A stretch of 42,818 nucleotides of DNA, taken from assembly GCA_947628615.1 (NCBI GenBank), contig CANRAO010000015.1, positions 1-42,818 on the forward strand. The letters are read 5' to 3'. The DNA comes from an uncultured Clostridia bacterium (GTDB lineage Bacteria > Bacillota > Clostridia > Oscillospirales > Ruminococcaceae). Positions 17,738-25,257 of the stretch are shown here, piece after piece. Made by a program: the position numbers and the translations under genes. The notes under the pieces are model-generated. The model made no database searches. It was not told the origin of the DNA and was given only the letters and a program-made list of their open reading frames with translations. Every line of letters starts with the position of its first letter. Position 1 is the stretch's first letter.

Positions 17738-18412
17738 ATGAATGTTCAAACAATATTACAGTACGGCGTTAGAATACTTATTATTTTTATGATTTTGCCG
17801 GTTCATGAGTTTGCTCATGCTTGGGTCGCCTATAAGCTCGGAGATAATACCGCCCGCTATTCGGGTAGGCTTACTATGAATCCCTTTTCACATGTCGATA
17901 TTTTAGGTTCAATTTGTCTGCTTCTGACGGGTTTTGGCTGGGCTAAGCCTGTGCCGATAAACCCTCTTAATTTCAAAAACCGTAAGGCAGGTACGGCACT
18001 TACAGCTCTTGCTGGACCTTTGTCAAACCTTATTGTTGCTTATATTGCAATGATAATTCTTAAAATCATAATGTGGATTGCCTTCGGCGGCGAGTTTTAT
18101 TACTCGAATACTTATGCATATATTAATATTATTTTTCAGTACTTTATTACTATAAATATTTTCTTGGCTGTTTTTAATCTTATTCCTGTTCCGCCGCTGG
18201 ACGGCTCAAGGATTTTGTGCTATTTTTTGCCCGATAGCTTTGAGTATAAGTTGGCTCAGTATGAACAGATTATCTACATTTTGTTTATTGTGTTTGTTTT
18301 GTTCTTTAACGTATTAGACGGTCCGCTTTCCTGGATTGGTGATAAGATTTTCAGCTTGTTTGACTTTATGACCGGCTGGTTGGATATGTTGATGAACGTA
18401 ATTATTAATTAG
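17738..18412 (+). CDS. Site-2 protease family (M50) membrane metalloprotease
   Basis: 224 aa integral membrane protein. The zinc motif HEFAH (H23, E24, H27) sits in the first transmembrane helix, MNPFSHVDILG lies at 47-57, and the third ligand is D155 in NLIPVPPLDGSR. This is the short rhomboid-sized M50 form, common in Firmicutes upstream of scpA, that has no PDZ domain. Such proteases cut membrane-embedded substrates; the substrate here is unknown. The gene starts the site-2 protease-scpA-scpB operon and is 30 bp from scpA. Confidence 0.93.
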   Translation: MNVQTILQYGVRILIIFMILPVHEFAHAWVAYKLGDNTARYSGRLTMNPFSHVDILGSICLLLTGFGWAKPVPINPLNFKNRKAGTALTALAGPLSNLIVAYIAMIILKIIMWIAFGGEFYYSNTYAYINIIFQYFITINIFLAVFNLIPVPPLDGSRILCYFLPDSFEYKLAQYEQIIYILFIVFVLFFNVLDGPLSWIGDKIFSLFDFMTGWLDMLMNVIIN

Positions 18413-18442
18413 TAAATAGCAAACCGAAAGGTATTAGTTTTA

Positions 18443-19156
18443 ATGGAAAAACTTCAATTTAAACTCGAAGCGTTTGAAGGACCTCTTGATTTGCTCCTTC
18501 ATTTGATTTCAAAGCATAAACTGAATATCAACGATATCGAAATTTCGCTGCTGCTTGAACAGTATCTTGACTATATAGACGGCTTAAAAGAACAGGATTT
18601 CGAGATAGCAGGCGAGTTTCTGGAGATGGCAGCCAGACTTGTTTATATAAAGACAGTATCGCTTCTTCCTCAGCCGAATGAGGCGAAAGAGCTTAAAAAA
18701 GAGCTTGAAGGACGTCTTATTGAGTATTCTCTTTGCAAGCAGACCGCAGAACAGCTTAAAAAAAGCTATGCAGGCGGTGAGATTTTTGTGCGTCTGCCTG
18801 CACCTGTTGAGATAGATAAAACCTACAACAGAGAACATGAGCCTTTAATACTTGTTGAGGCGTATATGGGTATATCGGTAAGGACCAAAAAAGCTCCTCC
18901 ACTCGACGCTTCGGTATTTAAGCCTATCGTATCTAAAAAAATAGTTTCTGTTACTTCAAAGATAATTTTTGTTCTCAAAAAACTATATACAACTGGTACT
19001 TGCAAAATGGACGGGCTTTATAGGGGGGTTACCGACCGCTCAGAGCGGGTCGCTACTTTTCTCGCAGTTTTAGAGCTTACAAAGTCGGGCAGAATTTTGC
19101 TGAGTGACGATAACTCCGAGCTTTATTTTAAAGGCAGAGAAAAGACAAGGGCATAA
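18443..19156 (+). CDS. scpA: Segregation and condensation protein ScpA
   Basis: 237 aa kleisin. The N-terminus reads FKLEAFEGPLDLLLHLI, the conserved SMC-contacting region, followed by LEQYLDYIDGLKEQDFEIAGEFLEMAARLVYIKTVSLLP. The C-terminal winged-helix region has FLAVLELTKSGRI. ScpA bridges the SMC dimer and binds ScpB, the next gene, to form the bacterial condensin that organises and separates chromosomes. Length is normal. GAAAGG precedes the ATG. Confidence 0.96.
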   Translation: MEKLQFKLEAFEGPLDLLLHLISKHKLNINDIEISLLLEQYLDYIDGLKEQDFEIAGEFLEMAARLVYIKTVSLLPQPNEAKELKKELEGRLIEYSLCKQTAEQLKKSYAGGEIFVRLPAPVEIDKTYNREHEPLILVEAYMGISVRTKKAPPLDASVFKPIVSKKIVSVTSKIIFVLKKLYTTGTCKMDGLYRGVTDRSERVATFLAVLELTKSGRILLSDDNSELYFKGREKTRA

Positions 19157-19199
19157 ATATTTTTAGGCGATTTTTCCCAAATGAAAGGAATTTGCATAA

Positions 19200-19748
19200 A
19201 TGAATATAGATGAAAAAATTTCAGTTTTAGAAGCGGTACTGTTTTCAAGCGGCGATCCGATCGATTCTGAAAGACTTCAGGAGGCAACAGACACTGATAA
19301 GTCAACTCTCGACAGGCTGGTGTGTTTGTTAAATGACAGATATGCTGAAATAAGCAGTGCGTTAATTGTATATCAGCTTGATGATTCGTATCAGTTGGGC
19401 ACAAGAGAAGAATATGCTCCATACATAAAAAAGGCGATGGAGACAAAAAATAACTCTAAGCTGTCTCAGGCGGCACTTGAGGTGCTTACGATTATCGCCT
19501 ATAATCAGCCAGTTACGAAAGGTTTTGTAGAACACGTCAGGGGAGTTGACAGTTCAAGCGTTGTAAACTCACTCGTCGAGAAAGGTCTGCTAGAAGAAGC
19601 AGGCAGAATTGATGTTCCGGGACGTCCGATAGCATTTAAAACAACTGCAAACTTTTTACGTTGCTTTAAGATGAAATCGCTTGATGAATTGCCCTCACTG
19701 CCAAATTACGAACAGCAGGTTACATTAGAGGATATAGAACAGCAGTAA
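19200..19748 (+). CDS. scpB: Segregation and condensation protein ScpB
   Basis: 182 aa with two winged-helix domains. Family signatures are LEAVLFSSGDPI (residues 8-19), LSQAALEVLTIIAYNQPVTK near 81-100 and GLLEEAGRIDVPGRPIAFKTT near 128-148. ScpB dimers bind ScpA in the SMC complex. AAAGGAATTT lies just upstream of the ATG, 43 bp after scpA. A degenerate copy of the structured repeat family begins nine bases after its stop. Confidence 0.96.
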   Translation: MNIDEKISVLEAVLFSSGDPIDSERLQEATDTDKSTLDRLVCLLNDRYAEISSALIVYQLDDSYQLGTREEYAPYIKKAMETKNNSKLSQAALEVLTIIAYNQPVTKGFVEHVRGVDSSSVVNSLVEKGLLEEAGRIDVPGRPIAFKTTANFLRCFKMKSLDELPSLPNYEQQVTLEDIEQQ

Positions 19749-19756
19749 AGCTGAGT

Positions 19757-19815
19757 CTTGCACGAACTTTGCCTTAGGGTAGTTTGATTTATGTTAAACA
19801 TCAGATAAACGGCAG
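19757..19815 (+). repeat. Degenerate copy of ~90-bp structured repeat
   Basis: Directly after scpB, CTTGCAC...GCCTTAGGGTAGTTTGATTTATGTTAAA...AAACGGC (written with gaps) matches the second half of the repeat seen after rluB and uvrB. The GC-rich hairpin part is eroded. Confidence 0.55.
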
Positions 19816-19836
19816 AATTATAAAAAGTCTAACTAT

Positions 19837-20043
19837 TTAGTCAGTGTAATAAAGAGAGTTGCATTTATCCTGCAATCGAAATGCCTCTGCCATAAGACAT
19901 TCAAGAGCTCCTTTTAATTGATCATCTTCTTCAGTGCTGTCCAGATATATTACACAAACAGATGTAAGACCTGCAATAATATCGGTTTTTAATTTTATTT
20001 CTTCAATGTCAATATTACTGATTTTTTTATTTGTGTTATTCAT
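19837..20043 (-). CDS. Small helical protein, copy 1 of 3
   Basis: 68 aa from ATG at 20043. GGAAG lies eight bases upstream; GTG 20052 is less likely. All-helical, acidic, no signal peptide. It shares a pattern with two other genes in this window (24036-24248 and 31974-32189): DIEEI, then GL, a hydrophobic patch, an acidic turn, and a final helix with E-x-x-R/K-L-x-x-x-C-N-x-L. The function is unknown. It diverges from an XRE-type repressor gene, and its promoter spacer contains a perfect palindrome, so it is very probably repressed by that neighbour. Confidence 0.65.
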   Translation of the reverse strand: MNNTNKKISNIDIEEIKLKTDIIAGLTSVCVIYLDSTEEDDQLKGALECLMAEAFRLQDKCNSLYYTD

Positions 20044-20075
20044 TAATTTCACTTCCTTTGATTAAATATATTTAT

Positions 20076-20104
20076 ATAATACACAGAATTTCTGTGTATA
20101 TCAA
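20076..20104 (-). promoter_or_regulatory. Leftward promoter with operator in its spacer
   Basis: On the minus strand TTGATA (20099-20104) and TATTAT (20076-20081) are 17 bp apart. A 21-bp palindrome, ATACAC-N9-GTGTAT at 20079-20099 with 10-bp arms around one base, fills the spacer. A bound repressor would block this promoter. A second perfect palindrome, TGTAATATTACA, is at 20107-20118. Confidence 0.65.
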
Positions 20105-20203
20105 GATGTAATATTACACAAAAATAAAAGTTTATTATTGTTTATATTGCACACAGGGATTAGGTGTTATTAATGAAAAAAATTAAAAGAGGTATTAATA
20201 AGT

Positions 20204-20410
20204 ATGTCTATTCAGTATAAAATTAATGTTTTAGCAGAGTTAAAATCAAAAGGCTATAATACATCACGTTTAAGAAAGGAAAAATTATTGGCAGAGGCAA
20301 CAATACAACTATTAAGGCAAAACAAAATTGTGTCTTACAAAAACATTTCAAGATTATGCAAATTACTTAAATGTGATGTTGGCGATATTTTAGAGTATAG
20401 GGAAGATTAA
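20204..20410 (+). CDS. XRE-type HTH repressor, copy 1 of 4
   Basis: 68 aa, essentially one Cro/CI-type helix-turn-helix domain. YKINVLAELKSKGYNTSRLRKEKLLAEATIQLLRQNKIVSYKNISRLCKLLKCDVGDILEY (written continuously only to show the span 5-64) carries the family's final CKLLxCxxGDIxEY. No ligand or dimerisation domain is added. It diverges from the small helical-protein gene at 19837-20043, with the palindromic operators between them. AAAAGAGG precedes the ATG. It most likely represses its divergent neighbour and itself. Confidence 0.8.
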   Translation: MSIQYKINVLAELKSKGYNTSRLRKEKLLAEATIQLLRQNKIVSYKNISRLCKLLKCDVGDILEYRED

Positions 20411-20491
20411 ACTGATATAAAGTGATTGTGTATGACAATTAGTAAACTGATAATGGATAATTAATTAGAATTTAGAGGGATAGATAAGTTC

Positions 20492-21448
20492 TTGCACCAG
20501 GTTTCCGGCATCTTGCATTTGAAAGGGGTTGGTAGTATTATAGCTTTGTATATAATTATAGGAATTATCTTAGCCGTATATATTATCCTGCGACTTTCTG
20601 TGACGGTATCCTATCGTGCAAACAGCGAAACAGAAGAAGTCAAGCTGTCGGCAAAATGGCTATGGTTTACCATTTACCCCAGACCTGACAAACCACCAAA
20701 GACTATCAAGATAAAAAATAAAAAGTCAAAGAAACCTAAAAAGTCTAAGCAGACTTTAAAAGAAGACATATATGAGATTGAAGAAGAATTTGTTGAAATG
20801 TCGGAGGACGAGCTGGACGATAAGATAAAGGCTTTGGAAAAGGAGCTTGAGAGGCAAGAGAAAAATGTAAAGCAGGCAAGTGAGATTCCGAAGACAGAAA
20901 AAAAGCATTCTTTTGAAAAAATCGATAACAATAAGAAACAAAAAGACAAACGCATAAAGAATTCAAATAATGACAAGCCGAAAGAGAGTGGATTTAAGGA
21001 AAAAATTAAAAATACCCGCAGGCGTTGGGAAAGATATAAAGACTTTTTTCCAATGACATGGAAGTCGTTTAGAAAGCTGTTAAAGCAAATAAGGTTTTAT
21101 GATACCGAGATAGAAATTACAGCAGGAAAGGACGACGCTTATGAAGCAGCGATGCAGTACGGCAGGCTTAATGCGGTACTTTTTCACGGTCTTGGAGTTG
21201 TGGGAACGGTATTCTCTCTATATAAGCCGAAAAGGGCAGAGGTAAAATGCGTATTTGACAAAAAGGTGTTTGAATATAAGCTCTCGGGCAAAATAAAGAT
21301 AAGACCGAGTACCGTTTTGGCAATAGTAATAGTATTCGGCGTTCAGTTTTTGTATATGTTCTTGAAAAAGCGTCACAAGGCAAAGAAGCAATATAAATTA
21401 AAGCGTAAGCTAATGTTAAATAGTAAGGAGTTGTTAGCAAATGAGTGA
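20492..21448 (+). CDS. DUF2953-type membrane protein
   Basis: About 318 aa. One N-terminal transmembrane helix (IIALYIIIGIILAVYIILRL) is followed by a short beta segment (VTVSYRANSETEEVKLSAKW), a long highly charged Lys/Glu linker of ~130 residues, and a C-terminal region (RFYDTEIEITAGKDDAYEAAMQYGRLNAVLF) typical of DUF2953 proteins. These are encoded beside gerW in spore-formers; the role is unknown. The start is uncertain: TTG 20492 is the frame's first start and has only a distant AGAGGG, while later TTG codons are also possible. Its end overlaps the gerW start by eight bases, so translation is coupled. Confidence 0.75.
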   Translation: MHQVSGILHLKGVGSIIALYIIIGIILAVYIILRLSVTVSYRANSETEEVKLSAKWLWFTIYPRPDKPPKTIKIKNKKSKKPKKSKQTLKEDIYEIEEEFVEMSEDELDDKIKALEKELERQEKNVKQASEIPKTEKKHSFEKIDNNKKQKDKRIKNSNNDKPKESGFKEKIKNTRRRWERYKDFFPMTWKSFRKLLKQIRFYDTEIEITAGKDDAYEAAMQYGRLNAVLFHGLGVVGTVFSLYKPKRAEVKCVFDKKVFEYKLSGKIKIRPSTVLAIVIVFGVQFLYMFLKKRHKAKKQYKLKRKLMLNSKELLANE

Positions 21449-21815
21449 TAACGGTTTAGAGAAACTTGTTGAAACTGCAATGCAGAAAATTCACGAGCTT
21501 GCAGACTGCGAAACTGTTGTCGGCAAGCCTATAATTGCAGACGGTACAACGATAATTCCAATATCTAAAGTGTCTGTAGGATTTACGTCGGGAGGCTCTG
21601 ACCTGCCTACTAAAGGCTCGAAGGATCTGTTCGGCGGAGGTACGGCAGGAGGAGTTACATTACAGCCGCTTGCTTTTATTACCATTACAAACGGCGAGGT
21701 AAAACTTCTTCAGATGTCTGTAAACGCAAGCAAGGAAAATGCACTTATCAATATGATTCCTGATGTTGTAGACAAGATAACCGACTTCATTAACAACAGA
21801 AAAACCGACGAATAA
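21441..21815 (+). CDS. gerW: GerW/YtfJ family spore protein
   Basis: 124 aa. Family features are VVGKPIIADGTTIIPISKVSVGFTSGG (spanning residues 26-52), the Gly-rich FGGGTAGGVTLQPLAFI segment and the C-terminal helix ending in NNRK. GerW/YtfJ proteins are found in spore-formers and are needed for proper germination in Bacillus. The ATG overlaps the 3' end of the DUF2953 gene, with AAGGAG upstream. This gene supports a spore-forming host. Confidence 0.92.
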   Translation: MSDNGLEKLVETAMQKIHELADCETVVGKPIIADGTTIIPISKVSVGFTSGGSDLPTKGSKDLFGGGTAGGVTLQPLAFITITNGEVKLLQMSVNASKENALINMIPDVVDKITDFINNRKTDE

Positions 21816-21898
21816 TTTCTAGTTATATGATAATAAGACAATATGTATTTTTCTAGTTAAGTTGTGCATAATTATTTTAGGAATGAGGTGCACAGTTT

Positions 21899-23032
21899 AT
21901 GAAAAAAATACTTAGTCTTTTTACAATATTATTGATTACGTTCAGCTGCTTTGGGTTTTCTATTACAGGCGAAGCGGCGTCCACTTCTGCAAAGGCGGCA
22001 ATTTTAATTGACGCTGATAACGGCAGGATTTTGTATGAACAAAACGCATACGAAAAGCTTCCGATGGCAAGCACTACAAAGATTATGTCAACATTGCTGG
22101 CAATTGAAAAGGGCAATCTCGACGAGCAGTTTAAGGTCGACGATAACGCTATAAAGGTAGAAGGCTCATCTATGGGTCTTAAAAGCGGTGATCTGGTAAC
22201 TATGAGAGATTTGTGCTACGGTATGATGCTTCCAAGCGGTAACGACGCCGCTAATGCAGCTGCTGTCAAAATTGCGGGAAGCGTTGAGAAATTCGTTAAG
22301 ATGATGAATAAAAGAGCTGCAAAACTGGGTCTTAAATCTACTCACTTTGTTACTCCGTCGGGGCTTGACGACTATACCGACGACCATTATTCGACCGCTT
22401 ACGATATGGCAAAGCTCACTGTTTATGCTCTTAAAAACGATACCTTTGCAGAGATCTGTTCTACAAGAAGCGCTAAGCTGAAATACGGTAATCCTCCGTA
22501 TCACCGATGGCTTGCCAATACCAATAAGCTGATGGCTTCGTGCAAGGGCGTAATAGGAGTTAAGACAGGCTTTACAGATAAGGCAAAAAGATGTCTTGTT
22601 TCTGCTTGCAGACGTAACGGTACAACGCTTGTATGCGTTACTCTTAACGACAGGAACGATTGGGCTGACCACTCTGATCTATACGATTTTGGATTTTCTC
22701 AGTATAAGAGCATTACTCTTTCTCCTGAGATAAATTCGTTTAAGGCACCGCTGGTCGGAGCGGATAAAGACACAGTTACAGCAAGCTGTTCTGATGAGAT
22801 AAAATTAAACGTATATAAAGATGACGCTGGCAGAATTACGCAGCGTGTTGTTTTGAATAAGCTAAACTATGCCCCTGTAAAAGAGGGAGAACTTATAGGG
22901 TATGTTAAATATTATATAGATAATATATTTGTGGGTCAGACAGAAATAAAAGCTGATGATAGCGTAAAAGCAAAAGCGTCGGAGAGAACGGAGTTCGGCA
23001 GGTTTATACAAAGGATATGGAGATTAATTTAA
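21899..23032 (+). CDS. D-alanyl-D-alanine carboxypeptidase (PBP5/DacF type)
   Basis: 377 aa, secreted. A signal peptide covers about residues 1-27 (hydrophobic, ending GEAAS). The penicillin-binding active-site motifs are all present: S58-T-T-K61, S113-G-N115 and K222-T-G224. A smaller beta-rich C-terminal domain follows (about 265-350), then an amphipathic, basic C-terminal helix (FGRFIQRIWRLI) that may hold it on the membrane. It trims the terminal D-Ala of peptidoglycan stem peptides. GAGGTG precedes the ATG. It is followed by an intercistronic hairpin and rluB. Confidence 0.94.
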   Translation: MKKILSLFTILLITFSCFGFSITGEAASTSAKAAILIDADNGRILYEQNAYEKLPMASTTKIMSTLLAIEKGNLDEQFKVDDNAIKVEGSSMGLKSGDLVTMRDLCYGMMLPSGNDAANAAAVKIAGSVEKFVKMMNKRAAKLGLKSTHFVTPSGLDDYTDDHYSTAYDMAKLTVYALKNDTFAEICSTRSAKLKYGNPPYHRWLANTNKLMASCKGVIGVKTGFTDKAKRCLVSACRRNGTTLVCVTLNDRNDWADHSDLYDFGFSQYKSITLSPEINSFKAPLVGADKDTVTASCSDEIKLNVYKDDAGRITQRVVLNKLNYAPVKEGELIGYVKYYIDNIFVGQTEIKADDSVKAKASERTEFGRFIQRIWRLI

Positions 23033-23034
23033 TA

Positions 23035-23055
23035 AGAACAGGCTAAACCTGTTCT
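23035..23055 (+). other. Intercistronic hairpin between carboxypeptidase gene and rluB
   Basis: A perfect 8-bp stem (AGAACAGG 23035-23042 with CCTGTTCT 23048-23055) and a 5-nt loop start three bases after the carboxypeptidase stop. No T run follows, so it is more likely an mRNA-stabilising or weak attenuating element than a full terminator. Confidence 0.5.
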
Positions 23056-23077
23056 CTACATAACGAAAGGCAAATAG

Positions 23078-23797
23078 ATGGAAAAAATAAGAATACAAAA
23101 AATTATTGCTGACGCAGGTTACTGCTCCCGCAGAAAGGCAGAAGAGCTTATATCTCAGGGTAGGGTAAAGGTCAACGGCAGACCTTGCAAGCTCGGTGAT
23201 AAGGCATTTTCGGGTAAGGATTTAATAACTATCGACGGTGAAAAGCTATACACTCCGAGAAAAAGAAAGCTTTACTATATAATGCTCAACAAGCCCAGAG
23301 GGTACGTTACAACGATGAGCGACGAGTATGATAGGAAAAATGTTTCAGATTTGCTTAAAGATTTTCCCGAACGTGTTTACCCTGTGGGAAGGCTGGATAA
23401 GAATTCAGAGGGTATGCTTTTGTTTACAAATGACGGCGATTTTGCCAATGATATTATGCACCCGTCAAAGCACGTTACGAAAACCTATCGTGTTACCGTG
23501 CGTCCTGACATTACTGATGAGCAATTGGTAAGACTTTCGGAGGGCGTTGAAATAGACGGTCAGATGACATTGCCCTGCACGATAAATGTGCTCACTAAAG
23601 AGCCCGGCATGGTAGTTATGCAAATGGTTATTCGTGAGGGCAGGAACAGACAGATAAGAAAAATGTGCGAGTCTGTAGGCTTAGAGGTCGCAAGGCTTAA
23701 AAGAACGGCTATCGGACCTCTTAAACTTGGTATGTTAAAGCCGGGCGATTACAGAGAGCTAGAGCCTGATGAGCTTAGGGCTATCAGGCAACGGTGA
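23078..23797 (+). CDS. rluB: RluB/RsuA-family rRNA pseudouridine synthase
   Basis: 239 aa. An N-terminal S4 RNA-binding domain (RIQKIIADAGYCSRRKAEELI) precedes the catalytic domain with LNKPRGYVTT and the active-site motif GRLDKNSEG (D107). IREGRNRQIRKM lies near the end. The family isomerises a uridine in 23S rRNA, as RluB does in Bacillus-type bacteria. GAAAGG precedes the ATG. The last codons CAA CGG and the TGA stop belong to a downstream repeat element (23788-23876), so the C-terminal residues Gln-Arg were supplied by the repeat. Confidence 0.93.
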   Translation: MEKIRIQKIIADAGYCSRRKAEELISQGRVKVNGRPCKLGDKAFSGKDLITIDGEKLYTPRKRKLYYIMLNKPRGYVTTMSDEYDRKNVSDLLKDFPERVYPVGRLDKNSEGMLLFTNDGDFANDIMHPSKHVTKTYRVTVRPDITDEQLVRLSEGVEIDGQMTLPCTINVLTKEPGMVVMQMVIREGRNRQIRKMCESVGLEVARLKRTAIGPLKLGMLKPGDYRELEPDELRAIRQR

Positions 23798-23984
23798 CGT
23801 TGCACCAGCGAGCCGCTGGGGGTTCTGCCGCCTTTGAATAGACTGATAAATGTCATAGTTTGTGCAACGGCGGGCTTCACTTTGTTTAAAAGGTAGTCAA
23901 AGTGACGTTGCACCGCCGAGCCGGCGGGGGCTCTGCCGCCTTTGGGTAGTTTGTTAAATGTTAAAGTTTGAGAAACGGGCGGGT
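23788..23984 (+). repeat. Two copies of ~90-bp structured repeat after rluB
   Basis: Copy A (23788-23876) starts with the hairpin GCAACG-GTGA-CGTTGC, then a second GC hairpin, then TCTGCCGCCTTTG, an AT-rich TGATAAATGTCATAGTTTG part and GCAACGGCGGGCT. Copy B (23898-23984) has the same order with CCGCC-GAGCC-GGCGG as second hairpin. The same unit occurs after scpB, uvrB and uvrA. The stop of rluB lies inside copy A. No coding capacity is seen, so it is a REP-like or MITE-like element. Confidence 0.8.
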
Positions 23985-24035
23985 TTGTTAATTGAGAATT
24001 GACAATTGATAATAGATAATAATTGCTGTGATAAA

Positions 24036-24248
24036 TCATTCTTCCGCCTCTTGCATAAGTTCATTACAATGTTCACTTAATTTTGCGGCTTCATCTGCTA
24101 AACATTCAAACGCTCCCTTGAAAATGTCGTCTTCAAATGAATTGATAAAGCATAATAAGCATACTTGAGCAAGTCCTGACAACATTTCAGCTTCTTTCAT
24201 TACATCTTCAAAGTCTACTAAATGAATAGCCCTAAATTTTCTTTTCAT
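24036..24248 (-). CDS. Small helical protein, copy 2 of 3
   Basis: 70 aa from ATG at 24248, with GGAAG eight bases upstream. The leader GGAAGTGAAATTAATG is identical to that of copy 1 (20043). Acidic and helical, with the same core: DFEDV, LSGLAQVC, FEDDIFKGAFECLADEAAKL and a final C-N-E-L. It diverges from an XRE gene and its promoter carries an operator in the same position as in copy 1. Function unknown. Confidence 0.65.
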   Translation of the reverse strand: MKRKFRAIHLVDFEDVMKEAEMLSGLAQVCLLCFINSFEDDIFKGAFECLADEAAKLSEHCNELMQEAEE

Positions 24249-24280
24249 TAATTTCACTTCCTTTCGGTTGATATGTTTAA

Positions 24281-24339
24281 ATTATACACCTAAAATTTAT
24301 GTATGTAAATATGGCAATATACACGAATTTTGAGTGTAT
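24281..24339. promoter_or_regulatory. Divergent control region with two 21-bp operators
   Basis: The minus-strand promoter is TTTACA (24304-24309), 17 bp, TATAAT (24281-24286). Operator 1, ATACAC-N9-ATGTAT, lies at 24284-24304 and fills the spacer. Operator 2, ATACAC-N9-GTGTAT, lies at 24319-24339, with its centre 35 bp away. Position of operator 1 relative to -10 and -35 is identical to that at 20079-20099, and the half-sites match that locus. Confidence 0.65.
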
Positions 24340-24384
24340 AAAATGTATATATTGTATATAAAATATGTAATGGGAGGCGGTAAT

Positions 24385-24618
24385 GTGCCGATAAAATATA
24401 AAATCAATGTTTTGGCAGAATTAAAAGCTATTGGATATTCTACATATAGGTTAAGAAAAGAAAAAATTTTCGGAGAGCGGACTATGCAAAAATTTAGAAG
24501 AGGAGAAATAGTCAATGCTGAAAATATGGCGATTATATGTAAGCTGTTAAATTGCCAGCCGGGAGATATTATGGAATATGTAGACGAGCAAAATTATACA
24601 ATTGACAATACAGATTAA
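24385..24618 (+). CDS. XRE-type HTH repressor, copy 2 of 4
   Basis: 77 aa from GTG 24385, chosen because GGGAGG is seven bases upstream and the sequence from there (MPIKYKINVLAELK) aligns with the other copies. It is a single Cro/CI helix-turn-helix domain ending CKLLNCQPGDIMEYVDEQN plus a short polar tail. It is closest to copy 1 (YKINVLAELK is identical), in line with their shared operator half-sites. It diverges from the small helical-protein gene at 24036-24248. Confidence 0.8.
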   Translation: MPIKYKINVLAELKAIGYSTYRLRKEKIFGERTMQKFRRGEIVNAENMAIICKLLNCQPGDIMEYVDEQNYTIDNTD

Positions 24619-24649
24619 TTAAAGGTTTTTCTTTGACCATTTTTCTCAT
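24569..24649 (-). other. Short conserved antisense ORF (26 aa), copy A
   Basis: ATG 24649 on the minus strand has GGAAGTG upstream like the small helical-protein genes. It encodes MRKMVKEKPLIN then LYCQLYNFARLHIP and runs antisense into the 3' end of XRE copy 2. It keeps its own promoter (24679-24707). The upstream leader matches those of the small helical-protein genes but the rest of the coding region is missing, so it is either a truncated copy or a retained tiny gene. A nearly identical copy lies at 25017-25097. Confidence 0.4.
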
Positions 24650-24678
24650 TAATGACACTTCCTTTTGTTTTATTTATT

Positions 24679-24734
24679 ATTATACACTTGAGCGAGTGAA
24701 TAGTCAATGTTGATTATTCACAACCTTTAGTGAA
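24679..24734. promoter_or_regulatory. Leftward promoter and operators upstream of XRE copy 3
   Basis: The minus-strand promoter is TTGACT (24702-24707), 17 bp, TATAAT (24679-24684). A CAC-N8-GTG palindrome lies in the spacer (24684-24699), and TTCAC-N8-GTGAA lies 34 bp further on (24717-24734). The geometry repeats that of the other XRE loci but with different half-sites. A further palindrome TTGTA-N7-TACAA is at 24749-24765. Confidence 0.55.
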
Positions 24735-24832
24735 CCAATTTGTGTAATTTGTATATTTCGTACAAGATTTTATTGTTTTATTATTGTTGCAAAAAAGCAA
24801 TGATAATTATTGATTAGAAAGAGGTTGTTTAA

Positions 24833-25066
24833 ATGCCATTTAAATATGACAAGCTATTTAAATTACTTAAAGAAAAGGGTTTTTCCACATATAGAATCAG
24901 AAAGGAAAATCTTATTTCTCAAGCTTCGCTGACAAAAATGAAAAACGGTACCGGAAATATTGATACAAGAACAATGGAGCGACTTTGCAAACTGTTAAAT
25001 TGCCAGCCCGGAGATATTATGGAATATGTAGACGAGCAAAATGATACAACTGACAATACAAATTAA
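24833..25066 (+). CDS. XRE-type HTH repressor, copy 3 of 4
   Basis: 77 aa single helix-turn-helix domain beginning MPFKYDKLFKLLKEKGFSTYRIRKENLI and ending CKLLNCQPGDIMEYVDEQNDTTDNTN (the two stretches are about 28 and 26 residues long). The last ~100 bp and the following ~60 bp are nearly identical to those of copy 2, so the two arose by local duplication. No full small helical-protein gene remains beside it, only the 26-aa ORF at 24569-24649. AGAGG precedes the ATG. Confidence 0.8.
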   Translation: MPFKYDKLFKLLKEKGFSTYRIRKENLISQASLTKMKNGTGNIDTRTMERLCKLLNCQPGDIMEYVDEQNDTTDNTN

Positions 25067-25097
25067 TTAAAGGTTTTTCTTTAACCATTTTGCTCAT
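25017..25097 (-). other. Short conserved antisense ORF (26 aa), copy B
   Basis: ATG 25097 on the minus strand encodes MSKMVKEKPLIN then LYCQLYHFARLHIP, differing from copy A at two residues, and is antisense to the 3' end of XRE copy 3. AAAGAAAGTG stands in the ribosome-site position and a leftward promoter lies at 25130-25158. Retention of promoter, leader and frame in both copies is notable, but recent duplication alone could explain it. Confidence 0.4.
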
Positions 25098-25129
25098 TGA
25101 TGACACTTTCTTTGTATTTATTTATTTTT

Positions 25130-25218
25130 ATTTTATCACAAGATATAGTGACATTCAATCGATAATTGTCACAAATATAAGTGATAATTTTTGTGCAGTT
25201 TGTCACTTTAAATAGTGA
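25130..25218. promoter_or_regulatory. Three evenly spaced operators upstream of XRE copy 4
   Basis: The 16-bp palindrome TCAC-N8-GTGA occurs three times: 25136-25151, 25169-25184 and 25203-25218, with centres 33 and 34 bp apart, about three DNA turns. The first fills the 17-bp spacer of a minus-strand promoter (TTGAAT 25153-25158, TAAAAT 25130-25135). This resembles a lambda-type operator row. Confidence 0.65.
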
Positions 25219-25257
25219 TGAAAAATAATTATATTAATCTTAAATGAGGTGAAAGCT

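Noticed and set aside
22166-22672. 168-codon minus-strand frame inside the carboxypeptidase gene
   Set aside because: Shadow of the penicillin-binding domain, whose SxxK, SxN and KTG motifs are on the plus strand.
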